A stretch of 64,000 nucleotides of DNA from Bradyrhizobium sp. CER78 (lineage in GTDB: Bacteria; Pseudomonadota; Alphaproteobacteria; Rhizobiales; Xanthobacteraceae), in assembly GCF_029846235.1 (NCBI RefSeq), contig NZ_JARVWP010000005.1, positions 1 through 64,000 on the forward strand. Direction: 5' to 3'. The notes beneath the pieces are model-generated. The model did not search any database, was not told where the DNA came from, and was given only the letters and a program-made list of their open reading frames with translations. Positions 29,219-37,809 of the stretch are shown in pieces. The first letter of the stretch is position 1, and every line of letters starts with the position of its first letter. Made by a program: the position numbers and the translations under genes.

Positions 29219-29749
29219 ATGAGCAGCGCTTCCGGAGATCAGCCGCAAAGGCCGGCGGTTTTCTTCGATCGGGACGGCGTCCTGAACCGGGACATCGGTT
29301 ACCTGTTCGAGAGCCACAGGCTGATCTGGATCGACGGCGCGCGCGAGGCCGTGAAGGCCGTCAACGACATGGGCTATTTTGCGTTTGTCGTGACCAATCA
29401 ATCAGGCGTCGCACGGGGCCTCTATGAGGAGGCGCACGTCCAGCAACTTCACGACTGGATCGCCGCCGAGCTCGGCAAGATCGGCGCGCATATCGACGCC
29501 TTTGAGTATTGCCCGTTCCACCCGGAAGGAACCGTTGAGCGATATCGGCAGGTCAGCCATCGCCGCAAACCCTCGCCAGGCATGATCACCGATCTGCTGG
29601 AACGCTTTCCCGTCGACGTCGAACGAAGCTTTCTGGTCGGTGATCAGCCGACCGACCTCGAGGCTGCGCGCGCAGCTGGCCTGAAGGGCTACCTGTTCTC
29701 AGGCCCTAATCTGGAAGCGTTCCTGAGGCCCCTGCTGCAGCGAAGCTGA
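29219..29749 (+). CDS. HAD-IIIA phosphatase, GmhB-like
   Basis: This 176-residue phosphatase is related to D-glycero-D-manno-heptose 1,7-bisphosphate phosphatase. It shows FFDRDGVLNRD (catalytic Asp17 and Asp19), VVTNQSGVARG, RRKPSPGM and LVGDQPTDLEAA. The zinc knuckle of GmhB is partly lost: YCPFHP is present but the later Cys-x-Cys reads VSH. This matches a capsule or exopolysaccharide version of the family. It would supply a heptose or related nucleotide sugar precursor. It opens the polysaccharide region and is convergent with the WbpE-like gene. Confidence 0.87.
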   Translation: MSSASGDQPQRPAVFFDRDGVLNRDIGYLFESHRLIWIDGAREAVKAVNDMGYFAFVVTNQSGVARGLYEEAHVQQLHDWIAAELGKIGAHIDAFEYCPFHPEGTVERYRQVSHRRKPSPGMITDLLERFPVDVERSFLVGDQPTDLEAARAAGLKGYLFSGPNLEAFLRPLLQRS

Positions 29750-29779
29750 GCCCCGCGCGGCGCGAGGCCAGGATCGCGA

Positions 29780-30877
29780 TCAGAATTTGCGGACCAGGTC
29801 GATCACCTCGTCCTGCTGCTGGCGAGTGATCTCGGCGAAGATCGGCAACGAGAGGATCTGGCCCTGATCGCGATGGGCGTTGGAGAACTGCTCCGGCCGG
29901 TGGCCAAACCGGGCATAGGCCGGCAGGAACGGCAGCGCCGTGGGATAGTTGATCGCGGTCTGCACGCCGTTGGCGTTGAGATGGGCGGCGAGCGCGTCGC
30001 GGCGCGGATGCCTGATCGTGTAGAGGTGATAGACATGGCTTCGCGCCGGTGCGACCTCGGGCACCACGACATCCTCGATCTGGTTGAGGCCGGCATCATA
30101 GACCCCGGCCGCGGCCTGGCGGGCCTCGGTCCACGCTTCGAGATGCGGCAGCTTGGCCGAGAGGATGGCGGCCTGCATGCCGTCGAGCCGGCTGTTGACG
30201 CCCTCGATATGGTGCTGGTGCTTCACCAGCCCGCCATGGCGCGCCAGCATCGCCATCTGCTCGGCGAGCGCCTTGTCGTTGGTGACGACCGCGCCTGCAT
30301 CGCCCATCGCGCCGAGATTCTTGCCGGGATAGAACGAATAGGTCGCGGCTTCGCCGAAGGTGCCAACCATGCGACCCTTGTAGCGCGCGAGATGGGCCTG
30401 GGCGCAATCCTCGATCACCCAGAGCTTGTGCTTCTGCGCGATCGCCATGATTGCGTCCATATCCGCGGGCTGGCCATACAGATGCACCGGGATGATGCCG
30501 ACCGTGCGTGGCGTGATCGCGGCCTCGATCGCCGCCGGATCGATCGTGAACGTCGCGTCGTCGGTATCGCAGAACACGACGGTGGCGCCGGAATGGGTGA
30601 TCATCGCAGCGGTCGAGATCCAGGAATGCGCCGTCGTGATCACCTCGTCACCCGGCTGCACCTTCAGCGCGCGCATGGCGAGGTAGAGCGCGTCGGTGCC
30701 GTTGGCGCAGGATACGCAGTGCGCGACCTCCGCGGCTGCGGCGAACTCGCGCTCGAAGGCGTCGACATAGTTGCCGCGGATAAAGGCGTTGTCGCGGATC
30801 ACGCCGGCGATCGCAGCATCGATCTCGCTCTTGATGGACTGGTACTGCAGCTGCAGGTCGGCAAACGGCACGGCCAT
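29780..30877 (-). CDS. DegT/DnrJ/EryC1 aminotransferase, WbpE-like
   Basis: This is a 365-residue PLP enzyme that transfers an amino group to a keto-sugar nucleotide. The SCANGTDALYLA segment and the putative PLP lysine in YSFYPGKNLGAMGDAGA are visible, as is GVNSRLDGMQAAIL, which matches the WbpE type. With the adjacent oxidoreductase and acetyltransferase it forms a set for 3-amino-3-deoxy sugar formation (oxidise C3, aminate, acetylate). It lies 18 bases downstream of the acetyltransferase gene. Confidence 0.9.
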   Translation of the reverse strand: MAVPFADLQLQYQSIKSEIDAAIAGVIRDNAFIRGNYVDAFEREFAAAAEVAHCVSCANGTDALYLAMRALKVQPGDEVITTAHSWISTAAMITHSGATVVFCDTDDATFTIDPAAIEAAITPRTVGIIPVHLYGQPADMDAIMAIAQKHKLWVIEDCAQAHLARYKGRMVGTFGEAATYSFYPGKNLGAMGDAGAVVTNDKALAEQMAMLARHGGLVKHQHHIEGVNSRLDGMQAAILSAKLPHLEAWTEARQAAAGVYDAGLNQIEDVVVPEVAPARSHVYHLYTIRHPRRDALAAHLNANGVQTAINYPTALPFLPAYARFGHRPEQFSNAHRDQGQILSLPIFAEITRQQQDEVIDLVRKF

Positions 30878-30895
30878 CGATATTCCCCTGTTGCC

Positions 30896-31363
30896 CTATT
30901 GGCTCGCCAGCAACCGGCGCGCCGGATTGCCGGCATAGGTGCCAGGCGTCGTGATGTCCTTGGTCACAACAGATCCCGCGCCGATGACGACGTCGTCGGC
31001 AATCCTCACCGGCATGATCGTGGCGTTGGAGCCGATCGACACCCGGTTGCCGATCACGGTCTCGCGCCACAGTTCCTTGCGTCCGCGCGCCGGGCCCCCG
31101 GTCGCGAACGTGTCGTTGACGAACATCACGCCGTGCCCGACGAAGCAGTCCTCGCCGATGGTGACGAGCTCGCAGATGAAGGCATGCGATTGCACGCGGG
31201 TGCGCGCCCCGACGACCGCGCCCTTCTGGATTTCGGTGAAAGGCCCGACGAAGCAGTCGTCACCCAGCTTGCAGCCGTAGATATTGCAGGGCTCGACGAT
31301 CTTGACGCGCTCGCCGAACGCGACATCGCGCACGCTGGCCTGATGCACTTCCGGCTGGTTCAC
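30896..31363 (-). CDS. Left-handed beta-helix N-acetyltransferase, WbpD-like
   Basis: This 155-residue hexapeptide-repeat acyltransferase shows the repeated [IV]G-x4 pattern (IGEDCFVGHGVMF, VIGNRVSIGSNATIM) and ends YAGNPARRLLA as in this family. It begins with GTG, overlapping the upstream oxidoreductase stop by four bases. It would N-acetylate the 3-amino group of a uronic acid nucleotide. It is the short version of the family compared with the 197-residue protein at 59673-60266. Confidence 0.9.
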   Translation of the reverse strand: MNQPEVHQASVRDVAFGERVKIVEPCNIYGCKLGDDCFVGPFTEIQKGAVVGARTRVQSHAFICELVTIGEDCFVGHGVMFVNDTFATGGPARGRKELWRETVIGNRVSIGSNATIMPVRIADDVVIGAGSVVTKDITTPGTYAGNPARRLLASQ

Positions 31364-32421
31364 GAAACGACACCCAGCCGGCTCAACCGCGGCGTGAAGC
31401 GCAGCGCAACCTCCTCGCCGGTCTCGATCGACTCATAGAGGGCCGAGATCAGCTCAAGGCTCTTGCGGCCCTCGAGCCCGTCGACCAGCGCGGCGCGCTG
31501 GTTCTCCAGGCAGTCGACCACGTGATGATAATAGGCCTGATGGCCGAAGCCGTAGACGTTGGGCGGGTTGACCGAGAACTTCTCCACGACGTCCTTGTCC
31601 GACGGCAGTTCGTCGACAAAGCGCCAGTGCCGGATCTGGTTGACGGCGAAACCGGAGATTTCGACGGTGCCCTTTTCACCGAGGATCGACAGCGAGCCTT
31701 CGAGATCGGTCGGGCGCGCCGCGGTGGTCGCCTCGATGATCCCGAGCGCTCCGTTGCGGAACTTCAGCGTCGCGACGGCGGTGTCCTCGGTCTCGATGTT
31801 GGCCAGCGCCGTCGTCGCGCGCGCGTGCACGCTCACCACGTCGCCGAAGAACCACTCGAGCATATCGACATGGTGGCTGGCCTGATTGGTCAGCACGCCG
31901 CCATCATAGGCCCAGGTGCCGCGCCAATCGTCCTGATCATAATAGGCCTGGTCGCGGCACCAGCGCACCCGCACCGTTCCCAGGATGAGCTTGCCGAAGC
32001 GGCCGGCGTCGAGCGCCTCGCGCGCCTTGACCACCGGCACGTTGAAGCGGTTCTGCTTGACGATGAACATCTTGACGCCGGCCTGATCGCAGGCCCGGAT
32101 CATGTCGTCGGCGTCCTGCAGCCGCAGCGCCATCGGCTTCTCGACCACGATGTGCTTGCCGGCTTTGGCGCAGGCGATCACATGCGCGGGATGCAGCCCG
32201 CTCGGGGTCAGCACAGCAACCGCGTCGATATCCCTGCGCGCCAGGAATTCGTCCATGTCGTAATGCGCCGGAACGCCGAACTTCCCGGCAACCGCATCCG
32301 CCCGCGCGCGGATCGGATCGCAGACCGCGACCAGGCTTGCTCCCTCGATGTGACTGCCACCCAGGAGGTCGGAATGACGCTTGGCGATACGCCCGCATCC
32401 GAGCAGGCCAAATCTGATCAT
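31360..32421 (-). CDS. Gfo/Idh/MocA oxidoreductase
   Basis: This NAD(P)-dependent dehydrogenase has about 353 residues. The Rossmann motif is GLLGCGRIAKRHSDLL, and the EKPMAL segment marks the family active site. It probably oxidises C3 of a nucleotide sugar in the set with the WbpD- and WbpE-like genes. It is longer and more divergent than the second oxidoreductase (60263-61201), which is the closer match to WbpB. Start at ATG 32421 is chosen because the Rossmann fold begins at once. Confidence 0.9.
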   Translation of the reverse strand: MIRFGLLGCGRIAKRHSDLLGGSHIEGASLVAVCDPIRARADAVAGKFGVPAHYDMDEFLARRDIDAVAVLTPSGLHPAHVIACAKAGKHIVVEKPMALRLQDADDMIRACDQAGVKMFIVKQNRFNVPVVKAREALDAGRFGKLILGTVRVRWCRDQAYYDQDDWRGTWAYDGGVLTNQASHHVDMLEWFFGDVVSVHARATTALANIETEDTAVATLKFRNGALGIIEATTAARPTDLEGSLSILGEKGTVEISGFAVNQIRHWRFVDELPSDKDVVEKFSVNPPNVYGFGHQAYYHHVVDCLENQRAALVDGLEGRKSLELISALYESIETGEEVALRFTPRLSRLGVVS

Positions 32422-32811
32422 GCAACAGGCCCTGTCTTGTCTCGCGGCCGACCGTTGCAGCCAGCCGAAAAGCCGAGGGAACAGCGGCCTTGCGAGCCGC
32501 ACGATAGCGTTCCATTTCCCAGAAAACTCGGGTTAACGCAAGGCCATGCGATCAGGTGAGGACGATCCGATCTGGGCCCCCCGTACCCGAAACGCGTGCC
32601 GCGATCTGTCATGGCGACCGAAATTTGTGTTATTGGGCGGGAACAATAGAATGCCATATGGGCATCATTCTTGTCGTCCTGTCAGCGCCGTGCCATGTCC
32701 CTGGATCGAACAGACGATATCGGTTGGCAATCGCGTGGGCCTGGTCTGCCGAATACGATAACCACCAACGAGACGGTCCAAACGCACAGCCCGACACGGC
32801 GGTAAAACAGA
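32422..32811. other. Divergent intergenic region with a small palindrome
   Basis: About 390 bases separate the divergent oxidoreductase and polymerase-like genes. No coding sequence is apparent. ATGCC-N5-GGCAT at 32651-32665 is a short inverted repeat in a relatively AT-rich patch and may be an operator. Promoters for both directions must lie here. Confidence 0.5.
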
Positions 32812-34170
32812 ATGAACGATCGCGTTATTCAGCTGGAGCCCGGTCTCGGTTGGCGCCAGGCCAGGCTTGCCCTGCTCGCCTATGCCCACATCGTGGTTTG
32901 CGCTGTTTCTCTGTACTGCATCACGATCACCAACTCCTTCCCGGGTGTCATCGGCTTCGACAAGTCGCATTTGGCGGCTGCAATCCTGAACGTCGTCGCG
33001 TTCAGCCCGGTCGTGATCCTGTTCGCAATCGGACGTTTCAGCTTTGGCTATCTTGTCGGCTTCTACTTCTACGTGATGGTGCTGGGATATCTCTGGCTCA
33101 TCGAATTTTCGGTGCTCGATTACGATCACCGCCTGGCGCTTGCCTCGATCGTGCTGTCGGCCTTTGCATTCCTCGCCCCCGCGGTGTTCATCACCACCCC
33201 GCTGCGGCAGGCCGTCGTGATGCCGGCCCGCGCGTTCTACATGATGCCGTCCGTCATCCTGATCGGCTCAGCCGCCATCATCGGTATCGGCTCTCTCTAC
33301 CACCTCAAGCTGGTCAACCTCTCCGAGATGTACAAATATCGCGCGGAGGTGGCGTTGCCCGGCGTCCTGCAATACGCCGTCTGGATCGTCTCGAACGCCC
33401 TGTTGCCGCTCGCCTTTGCCTGCTTCGTCACCAGCAAGCGGATCTGGCAGGCAGGAATCGCCCTGCTCCTGATGCTGCTGTTCTACCCGATCATGCTGAC
33501 CAAGATGGCGCTGTTTGCTCCGGTCTGGCTGCTGTTTCTCGCCGTTGTCTGCAAGCTGGTGGTCGAGGCCAGGGTGGCGACGATCCTGTCGTTTTTCCTG
33601 CCTGTCCTGATCGGCGTGATCTTGTTCGTCCTGGTCAAGACCGAGCTGTTTCCGCTCACCCCCGGACTGGTTTATTTCGGCACCGTCAACACCAGGATGG
33701 TTGCGATCCCGTCGCTCGCCCTTGAAATCTACAACAACTACTTCTCAGCGCACCCGCTGACCCATTTCTGCCAGATCAACGTGCTGAAGCTCGTGGTTCC
33801 CTGCGCCTACCACGAGCCGATATGGGCCGTCATGGCGAGGTCCTACGATCTCGGCTCCTTCAATGCTTCGCTGTTCGCCACCGAAGGGATCGCGTCGGTC
33901 GGCCTCGTGTTAGCACCGGTGTCCGCGCTGGGCTGCGGGCTGATCATTGCTCTCGGCAACCGCCTGTCGGCCGGCTTGCCGTCGCAATTTGTGCTGCTAT
34001 CCGCCGGGCTGCTCCCCCAGGTGCTCCTCAACGTACCGCTTTCGACGGCCTTGCTGACCAACGGCACCGGGCTGCTGTTCCTGCTCTGGTACATTGCGCC
34101 ACGATCAGCCTTCGACCAGGCGCCGAAGGCCGCTTTGAACGAAAATCTACCGGCGGCAAGCACCAGCTAG
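32812..34170 (+). CDS. Polytopic membrane protein, O-antigen polymerase-like
   Basis: This 452-residue protein has about eleven to twelve predicted membrane segments and a large periplasmic loop (about residues 285-345, with TPGLVYFGTVNTRMVAIPSL) as in Wzy-type polymerases. The fold assignment rests on hydropathy, not on a clear motif. It is the only polysaccharide-locus gene on the plus strand in the 29.8-64 kb part. If real, a Wzy-like enzyme beside a Wzm/Wzt exporter is unusual, because those systems normally do not need one. An O-antigen ligase or unknown transporter role is possible. Confidence 0.72.
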   Translation: MNDRVIQLEPGLGWRQARLALLAYAHIVVCAVSLYCITITNSFPGVIGFDKSHLAAAILNVVAFSPVVILFAIGRFSFGYLVGFYFYVMVLGYLWLIEFSVLDYDHRLALASIVLSAFAFLAPAVFITTPLRQAVVMPARAFYMMPSVILIGSAAIIGIGSLYHLKLVNLSEMYKYRAEVALPGVLQYAVWIVSNALLPLAFACFVTSKRIWQAGIALLLMLLFYPIMLTKMALFAPVWLLFLAVVCKLVVEARVATILSFFLPVLIGVILFVLVKTELFPLTPGLVYFGTVNTRMVAIPSLALEIYNNYFSAHPLTHFCQINVLKLVVPCAYHEPIWAVMARSYDLGSFNASLFATEGIASVGLVLAPVSALGCGLIIALGNRLSAGLPSQFVLLSAGLLPQVLLNVPLSTALLTNGTGLLFLLWYIAPRSAFDQAPKAALNENLPAASTS

Positions 34171-34239
34171 TCGGCGCTCGGAAGTCCCGCCGGTCACCCG
34201 TTCACAGGGATCGTCCGGCGGAAAGCCTCGCGAGATCGC

Positions 34240-35556
34240 CTACGCGCGAATGATGTTGTCTGCCGGCTGAGCAAACTTTCCTCGGCAGTCGACGAGCAGC
34301 GGAGCATGCTTGCCGAGCAGTTGATAGTCGAACTTGTCATGGTCCGTCGCAAGGAGGACGCAGTCGAAGCCCCGCAAATTGTCCTCAGTGAGCGCGACGC
34401 TCGACAGGTCGAACGAGTGCGCGCGCATCTTCGGGAACGCGGGAACGTGCGGATCGCTGTAGGCGACCTTGGCGCCGAGGTCGCGCAGCTTCTCCATCAA
34501 GAGCACCGAAGGCGACTCGCGAACGTCGTCGACATTCTTCTTGTAGGCAATGCCGAGCACCAGGACCGAGCTGCCGCTGATCGACTTGTGCCGCTGATTG
34601 AGAGCGAGCGAGATCTTCGACACGACGTAGTCCGGCATCGAGGAATTGATCTCTCCGGCGAGCTCGATGAAGCGCGTATGCATGCCGTATTCCCGCGCCT
34701 TCCAGGTCAGATAGAACGGGTCGATCGGAATGCAGTGCCCGCCGATGCCGGGACCGGGGTAGTACGGGACAAATCCAAACGGTTTGGTCGCCGCGGCGCG
34801 GATCACCTCGTGAATGTCGATACCCATCTTGTCGGCGACCATCTTCATCTCGTTGACGAGACCGATATTCACCGAACGATGGATGTTCTCGAGAAGCTTC
34901 GTCAGCTCGGCGGCCTGCGTCGAGCTCACCGGAACGACCTTGTCGATCACCTGGCGATAGAGGGCGATGCCGGCCTCGAGACATGCGGGCGTGCAGCCGC
35001 CGCAGACCTTCGGGATCGATCGGGTCGTGAAATTCTGGTTACCCGGATCTTCGCGCTCCGGCGAGAAAACGAGAAATATGTCGCTGCCGACGGTGAGGCC
35101 GCACTTTTCGATGCGCGGCTTCAGTTCTTCCTCGGTCGTACCGGGATAGGTCGTGCTTTCGAGCGACAACACCATTCCCTGGTGGAGATACGGCAGCAGC
35201 GATTCCGTCGTATTCAGCACGAAGCTGAGATCGGGTTCGCGATACTTGTTGAGCGGGGTCGGAACGCAGAGGATCAGCGCATCGACTTCTTGCGCGCGTG
35301 AGAAATCGGTCGTCGGCTCAAACCCAAGCTCCGTCGCATTCTTGATGCTGGCCCCCGAGATATGCTCGATGTAGGAGCGGCCGGCGCGAAGCGCGTCGAC
35401 CTTGGGCTGGTCTATATCAAAGCCGATCACCTTGTAGCCGACCTCGCAATAGCGAAGCATCAAAGGTAGGCCGACATAGCCCAAACCGACGATTCCGATT
35501 TTCGCCGTCTTGCGGTCAAGCTTATCGATCAGCTCAGCTTTCATCTCAAGCGCCAT
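34240..35556 (-). CDS. UDP-N-acetylglucosamine 6-dehydrogenase family (WbpA-like)
   Basis: This is a 438-residue nucleotide-sugar dehydrogenase. It shows the NAD motif [16 protein letters not shown], the FSPEREDPG segment and the substrate [11 protein letters not shown] loop with the catalytic cysteine. It oxidises the C6 alcohol of a UDP-HexNAc to the uronic acid, the first step to WbpB/E/D type diamino-uronic acids. Its 4-base-type spacing is not tight with neighbours. It supports the amino-uronic acid model for this locus. Confidence 0.93.
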   Translation of the reverse strand: MALEMKAELIDKLDRKTAKIGIVGLGYVGLPLMLRYCEVGYKVIGFDIDQPKVDALRAGRSYIEHISGASIKNATELGFEPTTDFSRAQEVDALILCVPTPLNKYREPDLSFVLNTTESLLPYLHQGMVLSLESTTYPGTTEEELKPRIEKCGLTVGSDIFLVFSPEREDPGNQNFTTRSIPKVCGGCTPACLEAGIALYRQVIDKVVPVSSTQAAELTKLLENIHRSVNIGLVNEMKMVADKMGIDIHEVIRAAATKPFGFVPYYPGPGIGGHCIPIDPFYLTWKAREYGMHTRFIELAGEINSSMPDYVVSKISLALNQRHKSISGSSVLVLGIAYKKNVDDVRESPSVLLMEKLRDLGAKVAYSDPHVPAFPKMRAHSFDLSSVALTEDNLRGFDCVLLATDHDKFDYQLLGKHAPLLVDCRGKFAQPADNIIRA

Positions 35557-35731
35557 CTGGTTCTGGTGAAGTCATGCCCACGCGGGACATTGTTCTGGTT
35601 AGCCTACCGTCGAAGAGGTGCCTTCGGCGCGTACTTCCGCTTCCGGTTGCATAGACTCGTTGAGCCGAATGGACAAGCCCAAAGCCCAAGCTGCGCAGCC
35701 GCCGGCACAATTCGTCAATGCGCACGCGAAT

Positions 35732-36619
35732 TCACTGCGCACTGACGGGCTGATCCGAAGCGCAGGCCAGCATTCGCCGCACGCCTTCATCGAAGCGAGT
35801 GAACCGGCTCAAATCGTACCGCGCCGCCAGCCGGTTCAAATCCGGGGTCATGTCGACCGCAGCGCCGCCGCTCGTGATCTCAAACTTCGGCTCGGTGCCG
35901 AGCTCTCGGCCAATGGAGCAGGCGACCTGCCGAATTGACAGCGTCTCGGGTGCCGCAACGTTCACGGTCCCCGACCATGACGACGCGATGCTCGCGAGAA
36001 TGACCTCGACGACATCGTCCACGAAGGTCGGGGTCAGCCGAAGCCCTTCGGCATCTCCGCTAAGCTGAACCGGGCTGCCCTGCCGAACGCGACGGATCAA
36101 GTCCGGGACCAGCCGGCCATGCTGACCAGGGCCGTAGGGAAAGAATAGTCGGAGGATGCTGAGACCGAACAGCTTCGAAAATGGCTTGGCGATCACCTCG
36201 GAAGCGAGCTTGGTCGACCCGAGGAAGCCGGTTGGTGCCAACGCGCTGTCTTCATGCAGCGCTCCGCCGAATGGCTCGTACACCGCGCCGGAAGATATCA
36301 GGCAGAACTGCTTGACCGCCGACTGCGCCGCCCAATCCAGCAGCAGCATCGTCATGCCGACATTGACCGCGAACATCTCCCGGGAGTCTCCGGTAAACTG
36401 CCGATAGTTGCGCGATTGGGCCGCGTGCACCACCGCATCGACGCCTTCCGGAAACGTGCCGGCCTCGATCTGCCTGGTGCCATCCCAATCGACCTTAGTG
36501 CCGAAGGCAACGGACGCCTCCGGCCGACAGACGCAAAACAGCTCATGGCCGCTAGCAACCAGCCGGCGGGCCAACACAGAACCGACGAAGCCGGTACCGC
36601 CTGTCAATAAGATCCGCAT
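35732..36619 (-). CDS. Extended SDR epimerase/dehydratase with altered active site
   Basis: This 295-residue protein has the NAD-binding ILLTGGTGFVGSVLARRL and the LISSGAVYEPFG segment. The expected catalytic YxxxK motif reads FLGSTK, so the tyrosine is replaced by phenylalanine while the lysine remains. This may abolish epimerase chemistry or point to another reaction. It is the downstream partner of the SAM methyltransferase gene (seven bases apart) and upstream of the WbpA-like gene. Confidence 0.87.
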   Translation of the reverse strand: MRILLTGGTGFVGSVLARRLVASGHELFCVCRPEASVAFGTKVDWDGTRQIEAGTFPEGVDAVVHAAQSRNYRQFTGDSREMFAVNVGMTMLLLDWAAQSAVKQFCLISSGAVYEPFGGALHEDSALAPTGFLGSTKLASEVIAKPFSKLFGLSILRLFFPYGPGQHGRLVPDLIRRVRQGSPVQLSGDAEGLRLTPTFVDDVVEVILASIASSWSGTVNVAAPETLSIRQVACSIGRELGTEPKFEITSGGAAVDMTPDLNRLAARYDLSRFTRFDEGVRRMLACASDQPVSAQ

Positions 36620-36626
36620 GCTCGAA

Positions 36627-37754
36627 TTAGCCCGCTGGTTTTGTCAGCAGAACAGAGATGCCGTTCGGGTTGGCGTCGTTGAAGGTAAAGGTCTTAACTC
36701 CCAATCCCTTCAGCCAACTCTCAACCTCCTCGCCGGTGTGCTGCCACGCGTTGTGAGGATGATACCAGTCAAAATTGACCATGTTGTTCGTCTCGTAGTC
36801 GAAGGCTTCGTTCCAGAAACACTTGACGAAGTTGTAGTAGATGAGCCGCTGAACATCGTGCGTACCAGCTGGAATGCCGAGAACAGGGATCGGCTTCTCA
36901 AGCGTGATCGTCGCAGCGAGCTTCGAGAGAGCACGTCCCAGGTCGGTAAGCCCTTCACAAGCGGCGTAGCAGTCTTCGGGACTAAGCTTGGTGAAATGCT
37001 CGCGGATATGCGCGTCACAGAACTGGCGAGCGGCGCCCATCTTCCTGTAGACATAGAAGAAGAACTGCCCACCCGGGGCCAGCTTGCGATAGAGCGCTTC
37101 GACCGCGGCCCGTGTGTCGGGCGTGTGATGCAGAACGCCATCGGCAATAATGAAGTCGAAGCTTTCGTCGGCGAAGGGAGCGGCCATGAGGTCGGCCTGG
37201 ACGACGGAGCAGTTCGGCAAGCCCTTGGTATTGCCGAAGGTAGTAAAGGCAGCGTCGGAGATATCGAGCGCGAAGACCTCTCCCTCCGTATTCTCAGCCA
37301 TGAATCGAGTATTGAAGCCGGAGCCAGGCCCGCATTCCAGGATACGTCGGCGAGATTTGTAGAAGGCCTTCAGTTCTTCGACCGTCTGGAAGCCGAATTT
37401 CTTGCGATACCAGTCGAACAGGAACTCCTTATGTGCGTCATCAAAGCCGTAGTTCTTGAAGCGGCGCCATTTATCCGAGAACGTTTCATTCGTCTTCGCC
37501 TGCTCAGCGGCGGCAAGTCCTGCGGTGGTTGCCTTGAGTGGCAGATCATGCCGTCTGGCAAACTCCGACAGATCCCGTTGCAGGATTCCTGTCAAGAATG
37601 AAGGAACACCTTCCAGGATTGGAAACCAGCGACCATCTCCCGCAACCAACGCGCCCTCGAGCACATGATCGTCTGCGGATGCGAACGATCGCAATTCGAG
37701 TTCACCTGCTTTCATTCCATCAGGCTGGAAGAGAGCTAAAGCCTCGGGTCTCAC
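36627..37754 (-). CDS. SAM-dependent methyltransferase with Trm112-like N-terminus
   Basis: This 375-residue protein starts at GTG with GGAGG eight bases upstream. The first 60 residues resemble a Trm112-like zinc domain without the cysteines (GDGRWFPILEGVPSFL). A class I methyltransferase core follows, with ILECGPGSGFNTRF and DFIIADGVLHHTPD. A C-terminal extension reaches residue 375. It would methylate a sugar or lipid intermediate of the polysaccharide. Confidence 0.9.
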   Translation of the reverse strand: MRPEALALFQPDGMKAGELELRSFASADDHVLEGALVAGDGRWFPILEGVPSFLTGILQRDLSEFARRHDLPLKATTAGLAAAEQAKTNETFSDKWRRFKNYGFDDAHKEFLFDWYRKKFGFQTVEELKAFYKSRRRILECGPGSGFNTRFMAENTEGEVFALDISDAAFTTFGNTKGLPNCSVVQADLMAAPFADESFDFIIADGVLHHTPDTRAAVEALYRKLAPGGQFFFYVYRKMGAARQFCDAHIREHFTKLSPEDCYAACEGLTDLGRALSKLAATITLEKPIPVLGIPAGTHDVQRLIYYNFVKCFWNEAFDYETNNMVNFDWYHPHNAWQHTGEEVESWLKGLGVKTFTFNDANPNGISVLLTKPAG

Positions 37755-37809
37755 GTCAATTACCTCCGAAAGTGCTTCTGTTCAGCTCGATTGGACTGAC
37801 ACATAGTAA

